Source: a virus
Reading direction: 5' to 3' (one strand)
IMG/VR virus record: IMGVR_UViG_3300047547_000053
Span: 1 to 36,233 of that record
DNA: 36,233 nucleotides
Positions 1-6,010 of this stretch are shown piece after piece. Made by a program: the position numbers and the translations under genes. Under the pieces are notes generated by a model. That model was not told where the DNA came from. It ran no database searches and worked only from the letters and a program-made list of their open reading frames with translations. Position 1 is the stretch's first letter. Each line of letters opens with the position of its first letter.

Positions 1-60
1 CTTGATAAATGGCTCTTTGCAAACAGCGCATTTGTATGTCTTTTCTTTTTTAAGAATCAT
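1..60 (-). CDS. ninG: NinG recombination protein, N-terminal part (continues at 36233)
   Basis: The ATG at 60 overlaps the stop of the upstream gene (ATGA), so translation is probably coupled. The 20 codons present encode a Cys-x2-Cys knuckle (CAVCKEPF) and run open off the window edge. The reading frame continues in the minus-strand ORF entering at 36233. Merging the shared six bases CTTGAT places 13 residues between the second and third Cys, the spacing I remember in lambda NinG; simple abutment would give 15. NinG (Rap) is a structure-specific nuclease family protein acting on recombination intermediates. The partial status comes from where the circular map was cut. Confidence 0.85.
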   Translation of the reverse strand, partial: MILKKEKTYKCAVCKEPFIK

Positions 61-422
61 CTTTTTTCCCAGCACTCCATGCCCATGTGGTCATCAGGAT
101 GAAAAGTGATATTTTCTTTTTTAAATGAGCATATTGCAGTCATTGGATTTGCTGGATGTTGTTTTTTGAATGGAACACGTGTGAGATTTTTGCAAGTATT
201 ACAGTTTGCTTCAAATTCATTAAAAAGAGTTTTGCTTTCTTTATATGCATTATTTGAGTCAACAGAACAAACATAAGAGCCTTTTACTTGTGGAAGACAC
301 GCCCCTAAATAAATAAATTCACCGTGACTTATCACGACTAATTTTTTCGTGTATTGGCAGACATATACTCCAAAACCATAATCATCTTGAAATATAGGTT
401 CATTTAGTATTTTTCTAGTCAT
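57..422 (-). CDS. Hypothetical protein with CxxC motif
   Basis: This is a 121-residue early protein that I do not recognise. It has a C-terminal NCNTCKNL knuckle (around residues 73-80) and further Cys near residues 98 and 116, so a small metal-binding fold is possible. The middle is rich in aromatic residues and Val. It sits between ninB (8-base overlap) and ninG (4-base overlap) in the leftward operon. That position in lambdoid-like phages is usually filled by nin-region accessory genes for recombination or DNA metabolism. No function is assigned. Confidence 0.75.
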   Translation of the reverse strand: MTRKILNEPIFQDDYGFGVYVCQYTKKLVVISHGEFIYLGACLPQVKGSYVCSVDSNNAYKESKTLFNEFEANCNTCKNLTRVPFKKQHPANPMTAICSFKKENITFHPDDHMGMECWEKR

Positions 423-828
423 TTAATTTATACCCATTCAAAATAGCCCATGCAGTAGCGTATTCAATCAAGCTAGAACTGCGTTTTACACTCATTAAAG
501 CGGTAGATTCACGAAGATTGATAAATTCACCCTCTAACCCAGCGACGACTTCTGCACCTTCGCCAGTAACTGTAGCATGACCTGATACCAGTAAGACCTT
601 CACTTGCTCTGCATTTCGTTTTTCGCCATGCCATACAAATCCTGCCTTTGCTATGTCGTCACAGATTGAATGAAACTTTGCGTTTTGCTCTAACGTGCGG
701 GTTATATCACCAATTGTTACTTTTAAAACATGCCCTGCTATCAACATGGATTTAATGTAAACCCATATTTGCTGTGTTAGCACTTTATGGGCTTGTACTG
801 GCTCGCGAAGGACGAAGATTTTTTTCAT
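415..828 (-). CDS. ninB: NinB recombination mediator
   Basis: The 137-residue product has the hallmarks of the NinB family: a central RTLEQNAKFHSI segment (residues 45-56), a Trp-containing stretch (FVWHGEKRN) after it, and a C-terminal block with LRESTALMSV followed by SSLIEYATAWAI. Lambda NinB (Orf) binds single-stranded DNA and SSB and helps load annealing proteins, replacing host RecFOR. Its length is normal for the family. It overlaps both neighbours by a few bases and shares an operon with ERF, SSB and NinG, which together form a complete phage recombination set. Confidence 0.92.
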   Translation of the reverse strand: MKKIFVLREPVQAHKVLTQQIWVYIKSMLIAGHVLKVTIGDITRTLEQNAKFHSICDDIAKAGFVWHGEKRNAEQVKVLLVSGHATVTGEGAEVVAGLEGEFINLRESTALMSVKRSSSLIEYATAWAILNGYKLND

Positions 829-1388
829 TTAATCCCGTGATGTGCTTCGATTGCACGGGCGAATCTAACTGCAGTATTCCCATAATGGAAGCAAGTGTTC
901 ATAATATCATCCTCGCTCATTGGCTCTAGCGCTGGCTTTGGATATGCCATAGCATGAGAACCGCATATAGAACATTCGATCGCATTCCAGCCTAGCCTTG
1001 CCAGCCTTTCAAAGCTTTCAGGCTCTTGCTCTACTTGCTCTCGTGCTTGCGGTGATGTGTAGAGTGGCGTTAACACAGCATCAATTGCAGATGCGTTGGC
1101 TTCTGCGGATGGTTTGTCTGTGCTGAAATATCTAACGTTCATCTCTGGCGTAAAAATAGCAAACGCAACAGGCTCAATGTCCAAGGCTTGCTGCTTTGCT
1201 AGGTAGGCTTCGATGTCTTTTAGAATATCCTTCGCCTCTTGCATTTCAGCGCGATACGCCGCAGCACGGTGTGGCTTGTAGTTCTCGCCGTACTTAGCTA
1301 GGTGATCGTTTAACAACTCCTCGGTGTTATCTAGCGCGGATTCGGCGAGTGTTTTGCACCGCTCTAGCAGTTGTGTTGCTGTGTTCAT
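825..1388 (-). CDS. Hypothetical phage protein with LYTSP motif
   Basis: A 187-residue protein with a helical, Glu/Ala-rich N-terminal half (residues 1-70), a VLTPLYTSPQ segment near residue 110 and a CSICG motif near residue 140. The LYTSP signature recurs in many uncharacterised small phage proteins and has no established role. The C-terminal SEDDIMNTCFHYG portion may be a separate helical domain. It overlaps ninB by 4 bases (ATGA), so co-translation is likely. Confidence 0.75.
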   Translation of the reverse strand: MNTATQLLERCKTLAESALDNTEELLNDHLAKYGENYKPHRAAAYRAEMQEAKDILKDIEAYLAKQQALDIEPVAFAIFTPEMNVRYFSTDKPSAEANASAIDAVLTPLYTSPQAREQVEQEPESFERLARLGWNAIECSICGSHAMAYPKPALEPMSEDDIMNTCFHYGNTAVRFARAIEAHHGIK

Positions 1389-1391
1389 GTT

Positions 1392-1589
1392 TTATCCTGA
1401 AAATTTAGGTAAGTGTTTAGCTGATGGATGCCCATAATGGTAAGCAGCGCATTTACGGCACTTGTACGCCTGCATGAAATTAAACCTGCCACGCCTAGAC
1501 GCTGCATCTGCTTTCTCCAACGTCTCAAACTTTTGTTTGTTGGCGCACGACTTGGTATGCCCTTTTATCTTTTTGCGAGGCTTAGGCAT
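1392..1589 (-). CDS. Small basic Cys/His protein
   Basis: The chosen start (ATG at 1589) overlaps the stop of the LuxR-type gene (TAATG); a longer reading from 1616 is possible but lacks this coupling. The 65-residue product is strongly basic (MPKPRKKIKGHTKSC) and carries Cys at 15 and a CRKCAAYHYGH motif, a pattern of small zinc-knuckle proteins common in phage early regions. It may bind nucleic acid. I cannot assign a family. Confidence 0.65.
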   Translation of the reverse strand: MPKPRKKIKGHTKSCANKQKFETLEKADAASRRGRFNFMQAYKCRKCAAYHYGHPSAKHLPKFSG

Positions 1590-1792
1590 TATTTGATAAC
1601 TCCCTTGCGCAAGCATTCAGCCACTAAGTGAGTACCATTTAAACATCCATACTTTTTTATTGCTCGGCACACGTGACCGCCAATTGTTTTATGTGAACAT
1701 TTCAACAACCTGCCTATTTCCATGTGAGACAAGCCTTGGGCCAGTAGATCTACGATTTTTATTTCGTGAGCGGTTAGTTTAGCTGTGTTCAT
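1589..1792 (-). CDS. Stand-alone LuxR/GerE-type HTH protein A
   Basis: Translation from 1792 is preferred because GAGGTG lies a few bases upstream and the ATG overlaps the stop of a 27-codon gene; an in-frame start at 1882 would add an unrelated tail. The 67-residue protein is almost entirely a GerE-like domain: LTAHEIKIVDLLAQGLSHMEI, then the turn and recognition helix KCSHKTIGGHVCRAIKKYG. No receiver or ligand-binding domain is present, so it would act as a bare DNA binder or as a partner of host factors. A second such gene lies at 12155-12385. Candidate targets are the TAGG-N7-CCTA dyads in this genome (inference). Confidence 0.8.
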   Translation of the reverse strand: MNTAKLTAHEIKIVDLLAQGLSHMEIGRLLKCSHKTIGGHVCRAIKKYGCLNGTHLVAECLRKGVIK

Positions 1793-1872
1793 GCTTTCAC
1801 CTCTACGCTCTTTGCTTGGCGCAGGTGTGTAGGGTCGTACACCTTGCCTTCTTTGTATTCGATGTAGTTCAT
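1789..1872 (-). CDS. 27-residue overlapping small protein
   Basis: The ATG at 1872 overlaps the stop of the gene upstream (TGATG), and the TGA stop overlaps the start of the LuxR-type gene (ATGA). The product begins MNYIEYKEGKVYD and is charged. Seamless overlap on both sides is the only evidence for translation. It may be a real small protein or a coupling reading frame. Confidence 0.5.
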   Translation of the reverse strand: MNYIEYKEGKVYDPTHLRQAKSVEVKA

Positions 1873-2243
1873 CACTCACCACCTTTCATAAACCGTGCCC
1901 AATGCCCTTGCGGGTCTGCTGCACAAAATGCGTTGATGATTGCGTGGGTTTTGGATTCGTGAACTCGTCGGTATTTTAGAGCGTGTGACCCGTGGGGGTA
2001 TGCTGAATAATCGTTCGTGCAGGGCATGAAGACGCTATCAACGGGCAATCCATAAGGAATAGAGGGGTCAGTGAATGGGTCGAAGATTCGCCAAGCGTAA
2101 AAATAATAATCATTATCAATATCTCTAACAATTACTCGCCCGTAAAAATCAGTTTTTACACGTGGCCACCCCATCGTAATAGCCAATCTCACAGCCAGTT
2201 TAGTATCGCCTTCTGGCATGGCGTTGTATTCTTTTGGTGTCAT
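1872..2243 (-). CDS. Hypothetical protein (NinX/ABA-sandwich-like?)
   Basis: A 123-residue protein starting MTPKEYNAMPEGDTKLAVRL, followed by a Trp (MGW), a Tyr-rich middle, AWRIFDPFTDP and a C-terminal DPQGHWARF. The order (a short helix ending in GW, a sandwich-like core, then an INAFCAADP helix) recalls small phage proteins such as the DUF2591/ABA-sandwich group, but I see no decisive motif. It overlaps the 2240-2542 gene by 4 bases. Confidence 0.7.
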   Translation of the reverse strand: MTPKEYNAMPEGDTKLAVRLAITMGWPRVKTDFYGRVIVRDIDNDYYFYAWRIFDPFTDPSIPYGLPVDSVFMPCTNDYSAYPHGSHALKYRRVHESKTHAIINAFCAADPQGHWARFMKGGE

Positions 2244-2542
2244 TTCACTTCCTTATATTGCTTTGTCGCTTCATCAAACCAAACTTTTACAACTGACTTC
2301 CCCCTACGATTTGCTATTTCCCTTGCGGTAGCGTCAAAAGATGCCTTTTGTTGCTGCCACATTGGGCACATGGGCGTAATGCCGTCTTTGTTTTTGTTAT
2401 AAACATCAAAGCCAGACTTAAACTGTTCTACAGCAAGAGGGCAATACTTTTCGCCAGCCCTGTACGCTTTCGCTTCCTGCGCCAAAGGACACTCCCCACA
2501 CTTAGTAACTGGTGGTGGTTGCCATGAGAGTTGTGAGGTCAT
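2240..2542 (-). CDS. Hypothetical Cys-rich protein
   Basis: A 100-residue protein with four Cys-containing clusters in the first 60 residues (KCGECPL, KYCPL, PMCPMW), suggesting a zinc site. A basic helix with RRGKS follows, then a charged tail. Similar Cys-rich early proteins are widespread in phages and uncharacterised. Its start overlaps the stop of a membrane peptide gene (ATGA) and its stop overlaps the next start. Confidence 0.7.
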   Translation of the reverse strand: MTSQLSWQPPPVTKCGECPLAQEAKAYRAGEKYCPLAVEQFKSGFDVYNKNKDGITPMCPMWQQQKASFDATAREIANRRGKSVVKVWFDEATKQYKEVK

Positions 2543-2637
2543 TGAGAATCCTTATAATTTACATAAGCGATAGCCAACATTGCTATTGAGGCGCATAATA
2601 AAAATAGCCCGAATGAAAACATTAAAAAACTTTGCAT
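2539..2637 (-). CDS. 32-residue single-span membrane peptide
   Basis: ATG at 2637 overlaps the previous stop (TGATG) and TGA at 2541-2539 overlaps the next start (ATGA). The product begins MQSFLMFSFGLFLLCAS and is hydrophobic over about 25 residues, ending YVNYKDSQ, so it should be one membrane helix with a short polar tail. Such mini membrane proteins are common in phage early regions. Function unknown. Confidence 0.6.
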   Translation of the reverse strand: MQSFLMFSFGLFLLCASIAMLAIAYVNYKDSQ

Positions 2638-2759
2638 CACATAGCCTTCCCATTGGCAAGACTCTTGCCTATTTCAACAGCACACAAAAACACCGCCGCC
2701 TTAGCAGCAAGCTCTAATTGTTCGCGTGTGGGGGTTGATTTTTCTGACGAAAAACTCAT
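2637..2759 (-). CDS. 40-residue small protein
   Basis: ATG at 2759 overlaps the upstream stop (ATGA) and its TGA overlaps the ATG of the membrane peptide. It begins MSFSSEKSTPTREQLELAAK and continues as an Ala-rich amphipathic helix. There are no recognisable motifs. It is supported by tight overlap on both sides. Confidence 0.55.
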   Translation of the reverse strand: MSFSSEKSTPTREQLELAAKAAVFLCAVEIGKSLANGKAM

Positions 2760-3106
2760 ACACTATCTCCTGATAGTTTGAGGGCTTGTTGCGCGTTTTG
2801 CATTTCTGCTTTTACGTAGCCTATGTCCGCGCTTGGACTGATAGAAACAGCGCGACCAAGACGCAATAGTGCCTGATATAGAGTCCTATTAACCTCAATC
2901 AGCTTGTCTCGCTCTGCTTCAATTTGTGATAGGCGGCGGAGTTCGTCAGCCCATTCTTTTGCCGCGACAGGAAGCCCGAAAGCAGGCAGTGACATTTCAA
3001 TCTGCTCGGCATATCGTTCTGCCATAGGTCTAGGCGTTAGGTTTGTGTGGTAGCGTCTAATTTCGTTGTTAGGTGAGCCATACTGCTCTGCTTTAGTTTG
3101 TGTCAT
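2756..3106 (-). CDS. Duplicated early protein, long copy
   Basis: This 116-residue protein is a paralogue of the gene at 9214-9462 on the other strand. Over 59 aligned residues (from KAEQYGSPNNEI to RRLSQIE) I count about 50 identities. The conserved block includes ERYAEQIEMSLPA and AAKEWADELRRLS and is followed here by an extra helical, coiled-coil-like tail of about 45 residues (EAERDKLIEVNRTL). Start and stop overlap the neighbouring genes by 4 bases. Function unknown. Keeping two copies in opposing early operons suggests a dose or partner role, or a recent internal duplication. Confidence 0.8.
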   Translation of the reverse strand: MTQTKAEQYGSPNNEIRRYHTNLTPRPMAERYAEQIEMSLPAFGLPVAAKEWADELRRLSQIEAERDKLIEVNRTLYQALLRLGRAVSISPSADIGYVKAEMQNAQQALKLSGDSV

Positions 3107-3405
3107 AAAATCTCCAATAATTTATCCAAAGAATCAATCAAAACACCATCAATTGATTGAGGATGTTCGCCCATTCCACAATCAACTTCATACCATCGCA
3201 TAATCTCAAACCTGAAATTACCTTCGCCCATTGCCATAGCCGTTGTAACTGTTAACTGGTTAAACGTATCCCACATAGCCTTATAGATAACGCTATCTTG
3301 CAGAATATCGCCAATCAACTCACGTAATGGCTGTGTTGCCAACTCATTACGGTCATATGCTTCTTTCCATTTTTGGAGTAGCGCTAGTTTTTGTTCTTTG
3401 TTCAT
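3103..3405 (-). CDS. Hypothetical protein
   Basis: A 100-residue acidic protein, probably mostly helical, beginning MNKEQKLALLQKWKEAYDRNE and ending with a LIDSLDKLLEIL helix. No domain recognised. It is the first gene after a 46-base gap carrying a TAGG-N7-CCTA dyad at 3440-3454, so its transcription could be reset there. It is coupled to the duplicated gene downstream by ATGA. Confidence 0.7.
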   Translation of the reverse strand: MNKEQKLALLQKWKEAYDRNELATQPLRELIGDILQDSVIYKAMWDTFNQLTVTTAMAMGEGNFRFEIMRWYEVDCGMGEHPQSIDGVLIDSLDKLLEIL

Positions 3406-3439
3406 GGCTTTATTTTCGGCTTATTAAAAATAAATGGAA

Positions 3440-3454
3440 TAGGGATAAACCCTA
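3440..3454. promoter_or_regulatory. TAGG-N7-CCTA dyad, site 1
   Basis: TAGGGATAAACCCTA is a symmetric 15-mer (TAGGG/CCCTA arms, 5-base centre) at the stop of the 3452 gene and 35 bases before the 3405 start. It is one of four exact TAGG-N7-CCTA words that I found in the window. An operator role is inferred. Confidence 0.45.
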
Positions 3455-3685
3455 GGTTTTGCGTAAAAACTTCAAAATATAAATATGTTCTTGCAACATT
3501 GACGGCGGTATAGCTGTGTATGACGTACATGAAAAAAGTTTCTTTTGCTTCAATAACGATACATTCCTAGCCAAGCCCATAAAAGAAGCGATTTCCGATT
3601 TATCGCATTCGATGACATAAGATTCATTTACATCGAGACTGTGCAGCGCGTCTAGGTGCTTTTTGTTTTTGCTATTTCGTCGCAT
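3452..3685 (-). CDS. Hypothetical basic protein
   Basis: The product begins MRRNSKNKKHLDALHSLDV. An in-frame TTG at 3697 would add four residues; neither start has a clear ribosome site. The roughly 77-residue protein is basic, with a helix over residues 20-45 (CDKSEIASFMGLARNVSLLK) and C-terminal IPPSMLQEHIYILKFLRK. Its basic character suggests nucleic-acid contact. Family unknown. The 91-base gap before it (3698-3788) holds a 5-bp hairpin (GAAGC/GCTTC, 3747-3761) with no T-run and nothing else obvious. Confidence 0.55.
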   Translation of the reverse strand: MRRNSKNKKHLDALHSLDVNESYVIECDKSEIASFMGLARNVSLLKQKKLFSCTSYTAIPPSMLQEHIYILKFLRKT

Positions 3686-3788
3686 GGTTGTTTTCAAAAA
3701 GGTGGAGTACTCGCTGCACTGTTACGCTATTAGTTACATAGCCCTAGAAGCCCTGAGCTTCATAACAGAATCCGCTTTCCCCCATAAA

Positions 3789-4169
3789 TCAATAAGGAAG
3801 ATCGTCTGACATATCGTCAAACCCACTACCTGATGGTTTAGGCGCTGGTCGTGGCGCTTGTTCGCCACTAGGCTTGCCGCCTTGCAAAGCAACTTCGTTT
3901 ACACGGATTTCCTGCGCCTTGCGTTTTACACCGTCTTTATCGGTGTACTCGCGTTCAGTCAAAGACCCGCTAACGGTGACGTTTTGACCCTTTAGTAGGT
4001 ATTGCTTCAAAGATTCACCACGCTTACCCCATAACCCACAATTCCACCAAATAGTCGGCTTTTCTCGCCCTTGGCTATCAGCTACTGAAAAATTGAGTAC
4101 GACATTTTCGCCAACTTGTTTAAGCTCGGCATCGCGCCCTAGTTGACCTGCTACTGTGATTACGTTCAT
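3789..4169 (-). CDS. ssb: Single-stranded DNA-binding protein
   Basis: A 126-residue OB-fold SSB. It begins MNVITVAGQLGRDAELK, the standard first strand, followed by TIWWNCGLWGKRGESL and GQNVTVSGSLTEREY, and ends in a Gly/Pro-rich linker and an acidic tip DDMSDDLPY. The tip resembles the bacterial DDDIPF tail that recruits partner proteins, with Tyr replacing the terminal Phe. It would coat phage single strands during replication and recombination. It lies directly downstream of ERF with an ATGA overlap, the usual pairing of SSB with a phage annealase. Confidence 0.95.
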   Translation of the reverse strand: MNVITVAGQLGRDAELKQVGENVVLNFSVADSQGREKPTIWWNCGLWGKRGESLKQYLLKGQNVTVSGSLTEREYTDKDGVKRKAQEIRVNEVALQGGKPSGEQAPRPAPKPSGSGFDDMSDDLPY

Positions 4170-4837
4170 TTTTGCTCCTTTAATGATTCGCCATGTTTTT
4201 TAAGTGCGCTGCGTATTTGGCTAGGCAATAGACCCCAAAGCGCAATCTTTTCTTCTCCATCGGTAATGCCTTGATATTCGCCATAAGCACCGATAAGGTC
4301 ATCCGCTGCCATGCGTTCTTTGATTGCTTCGGCTACGTCAACAACAATGCTTTGACGTTTGTCGGATAGCTCAACTTTTGGCAATGCAGGGATAATTTTT
4401 GTTTTCACCTCATGTGTATGAGCGTCTGCATCGTTATCGCCCTCAGTCGGGATACAAAACGCTTGAAACGCTGCATATTTGTAAGCTGCTGACATGGCTT
4501 TGTTGGTTGCCTTGTCTCCGCTATCCATTGCTTCGCCAAACGTGCTAGCGGTATGTTTTGACCCATCCAAAGACGAAACAAAATCAAATTCAGCGTGTAC
4601 GGTTACGTAAAAAAGCGCATTACCCTTTTGGCTAAGGCGCTCGTCACAATGCCTAGACAACATGCGAGGAATAATGCACAACCCGTGTTTTGCAAGCAAT
4701 GGAGCTAAGGCGTTATAAATATCGTCAATGCCGCGAAACTTGTAAGTCGCCCCTTGTGAGTTAATCCTATCTTTAGCAATGCCAGCGGTTGCTAGTGCAG
4801 TTTGAACTGCATTAATGGCTTTGTAAACTTCCATCAT
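4166..4837 (-). CDS. erf: ERF-family single-strand annealing protein
   Basis: The 223-residue product shows the ERF core: an N-terminal helix, YKFRGIDDIYNALAPLLAKHGL, GSKHTASTFGEAMDSGDKATNKAMSAAYKYA and QAFCIPTEGDNDAD. P22 Erf and relatives anneal complementary single strands and promote genome circularisation. The C-terminal third (after about residue 150) is variable and helical. Two adjacent ATGs (4837, 4834) follow AAGAAGG; the first overlaps the preceding stop (TAATG). With SSB, NinB and NinG it makes the recombination module. Confidence 0.93.
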   Translation of the reverse strand: MMEVYKAINAVQTALATAGIAKDRINSQGATYKFRGIDDIYNALAPLLAKHGLCIIPRMLSRHCDERLSQKGNALFYVTVHAEFDFVSSLDGSKHTASTFGEAMDSGDKATNKAMSAAYKYAAFQAFCIPTEGDNDADAHTHEVKTKIIPALPKVELSDKRQSIVVDVAEAIKERMAADDLIGAYGEYQGITDGEEKIALWGLLPSQIRSALKKHGESLKEQK

Positions 4838-4932
4838 TAATCCTTCTTATATTGTTGTTCAATTAGCTTTTTAGTCTCGTCTGACTTAGCGCTATCACAC
4901 TGCTCTTGGTCGTATTGTTCTGCTTCACTCAT
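4837..4932 (-). CDS. 31-residue acidic small protein
   Basis: ATG at 4932 follows AAAGGCG, a usable ribosome site, and its TAA overlaps the ERF start (TAATG). It begins MSEAEQYDQEQCDSAK and is highly charged. Function unknown. The overlap and ribosome site support translation. Confidence 0.55.
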   Translation of the reverse strand: MSEAEQYDQEQCDSAKSDETKKLIEQQYKKD

Positions 4933-4961
4933 AGCATCGCCTTTCTAATTGATTTGTACAT
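4929..4961 (-). CDS. 10-residue mini-ORF (coupling candidate)
   Basis: ATG at 4961 directly abuts the stop of the 24-codon ORF, and its TGA overlaps the ATG at 4932. The peptide reads MYKSIRKAML. It is too short to call on content; only the tiling of starts and stops argues for it. Confidence 0.25.
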   Translation of the reverse strand: MYKSIRKAML

Positions 4962-5036
4962 TTACCTAATAACACCTAGCCCCAGTTCTCGATAGGTACG
5001 GTAAAAAAATAAATAGACTTCAATCGCGTTTTTCAT
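4962..5036 (-). CDS. 24-residue small ORF
   Basis: ATG at 5036 overlaps the stop of the TTG-initiated ORF (ATGA). It begins MKNAIEVYLFFYRTYREL. It is aromatic and basic and might associate with the membrane surface. Low information; called because of overlap on both sides. Confidence 0.35.
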   Translation of the reverse strand: MKNAIEVYLFFYRTYRELGLGVIR

Positions 5037-5131
5037 AGTGGCTCAGGTGCAAAAATAATAATAATAGTAGCGATAACAGTTATTGCAGCCAGCGACCACT
5101 CAAACCACTGTTCTTTGATGTTTTTAATCAA
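5033..5131 (-). CDS. 32-residue membrane peptide with TTG start
   Basis: TTG at 5131 overlaps the stop of the upstream gene (TTGA). The product begins with IKNIKEQWFEWSLAAITV after the start and continues through an Ile-rich run to FAPEPL, giving one clear membrane helix with a short charged N-terminus. The non-ATG start is inferred from the overlap and from the lack of any in-frame ATG. It resembles the 2539-2637 and 9818-9919 peptides in size and topology only. Confidence 0.45.
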   Translation of the reverse strand: MIKNIKEQWFEWSLAAITVIATIIIIFAPEPL

Positions 5132-5445
5132 AATGCTCTCCAAATAAATTGATCGGCTAATGCTTCCATCATCGCATCTGCTTCTTCGCATCCATCTTGT
5201 GCGTTTTTTGCCACATAGGAGAATAGCGATTCAATCGTAACTCCGCCTTTAGTGTTTAGAGCGAAAATCATCATGTCTTTGACGGTAGCGCCTTCGTGAC
5301 CGTAGTTAAATGGTGCTTTAGCTGACATATCACCACGTGCTGCCTCGATAAACGCTTTAATTTTAGTTTCGTGACTTTCCTCTGCTGACATAGGCGCGTA
5401 ATGGCGCTCTACGGCTTTCATGTTTGCTACTGATTCATCACACAT
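5128..5445 (-). CDS. Hypothetical acidic protein
   Basis: A 105-residue, Ala/Glu-rich, largely helical protein. It begins MCDESVANMKAVERHYAPM, has a KAPFNYGHEGATVKDMMIF turn near the middle and ends EALADQFIWRAF. No domain recognised. It is second in the leftward operon, just after the membrane protein at 5448. Confidence 0.65.
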   Translation of the reverse strand: MCDESVANMKAVERHYAPMSAEESHETKIKAFIEAARGDMSAKAPFNYGHEGATVKDMMIFALNTKGGVTIESLFSYVAKNAQDGCEEADAMMEALADQFIWRAF

Positions 5446-5447
5446 GA

Positions 5448-5666
5448 TTATTTACTCGCAATTATTTGAACGCATAAATTGGAGGTTAAAGAACCAGCGC
5501 CCCCCATTGCACAAGATGCAATAATTGGGTCAACACCATTTTTAACCATTTCAGATAACTTATTTTTACTATGCATAGTGCATCCAGCAGCTGAAACAGC
5601 TAATACACAAATTAATACGGCAAATAATCGCCAAATTGAATACCAAAACTTTTGATCATCATTCAT
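5448..5666 (-). CDS. Small membrane or lipoprotein-like protein
   Basis: A 72-residue protein with a hydrophobic segment at about residues 11-28 ending in SAAGC. This could be a lipobox (AAG|C at residue 29) or a plain signal anchor. The remainder includes NGVDPIIASCAMGG and two further Cys. Proteins with this anchor-plus-VDP-x-Cys pattern occur in many phages without known role. It is the first gene of the leftward operon; TAGGAG lies 8 bases before the ATG. Confidence 0.7.
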   Translation of the reverse strand: MNDDQKFWYSIWRLFAVLICVLAVSAAGCTMHSKNKLSEMVKNGVDPIIASCAMGGAGSLTSNLCVQIIASK

Positions 5667-5688
5667 CGCTATCTCCTAAAAAATAAAT

Positions 5689-5716
5689 ACCCTATGTGGC
5701 GCAACTCACACATCAA
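5689..5716 (-). promoter_or_regulatory. Candidate promoter of the leftward recombination operon
   Basis: On the minus strand, TTGATG (5716-5711), a 16-base spacer and TAGGGT (5694-5689) precede the first gene of the operon with a very short leader. The -10 overlaps a TAGGGTA half-site of the kind seen in the dyads at 5980 and 12346. The match to consensus is modest. Confidence 0.35.
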
Positions 5717-5979
5717 AACCATTACTACTACTACTAACAATTTCAAGAGGTGGCTTTGATACCCAGCTATGGGCTTTCGGGCGAAAAAACTTATTTTGAA
5801 CAACTACACCAAACCGCGATATGCTTGGCTGAAACATCGATTAAAAACATCGGCATGAACTTAATCTGCCTAGAGCGCCCTCTGCATCCTGTTAGGCTTA
5901 CTGACTTCGTATCGCTTGTCAGCTCTTATCGTTTTTTATTCGATGTGTGTATTGTTACAACTATTTGCATTAGTTGGAA

Positions 5980-5994
5980 TAGGTGTTTACCCTA
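5980..5994. promoter_or_regulatory. TAGG-N7-CCTA dyad, site 2
   Basis: TAGGTGTTTACCCTA lies just beyond the stop of the helicase-methyltransferase gene. The surrounding 19-mer GAATAGGTGTTTACCCTAT (5977-5995) is an exact reverse complement of 12345-12363. It fits the remembered GerE box RWWTRGGYNNYY. An operator role is inferred. Confidence 0.5.
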
Positions 5995-6010
5995 TGTTTT
6001 GTGGTTATTT

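Larger units (their letters stand above)
5667..6010. other. Gene-poor control stretch
   Basis: These 344 bases separate the end of the helicase-methyltransferase gene from the leftward operon. They contain the candidate promoter at 5689-5716, an ACT trinucleotide run (about 5723-5735), the word TACCCTATGT at 5688-5697 and again at 5988-5997, and a TAGG-N7-CCTA dyad at 5980. A plus-strand ORF (GTG at 5750 to 6028, 92 codons) crosses it, but its Leu/Ser/Cys-rich product resembles nothing I know and I do not call it. No tRNA-like fold seen. Confidence 0.5.
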
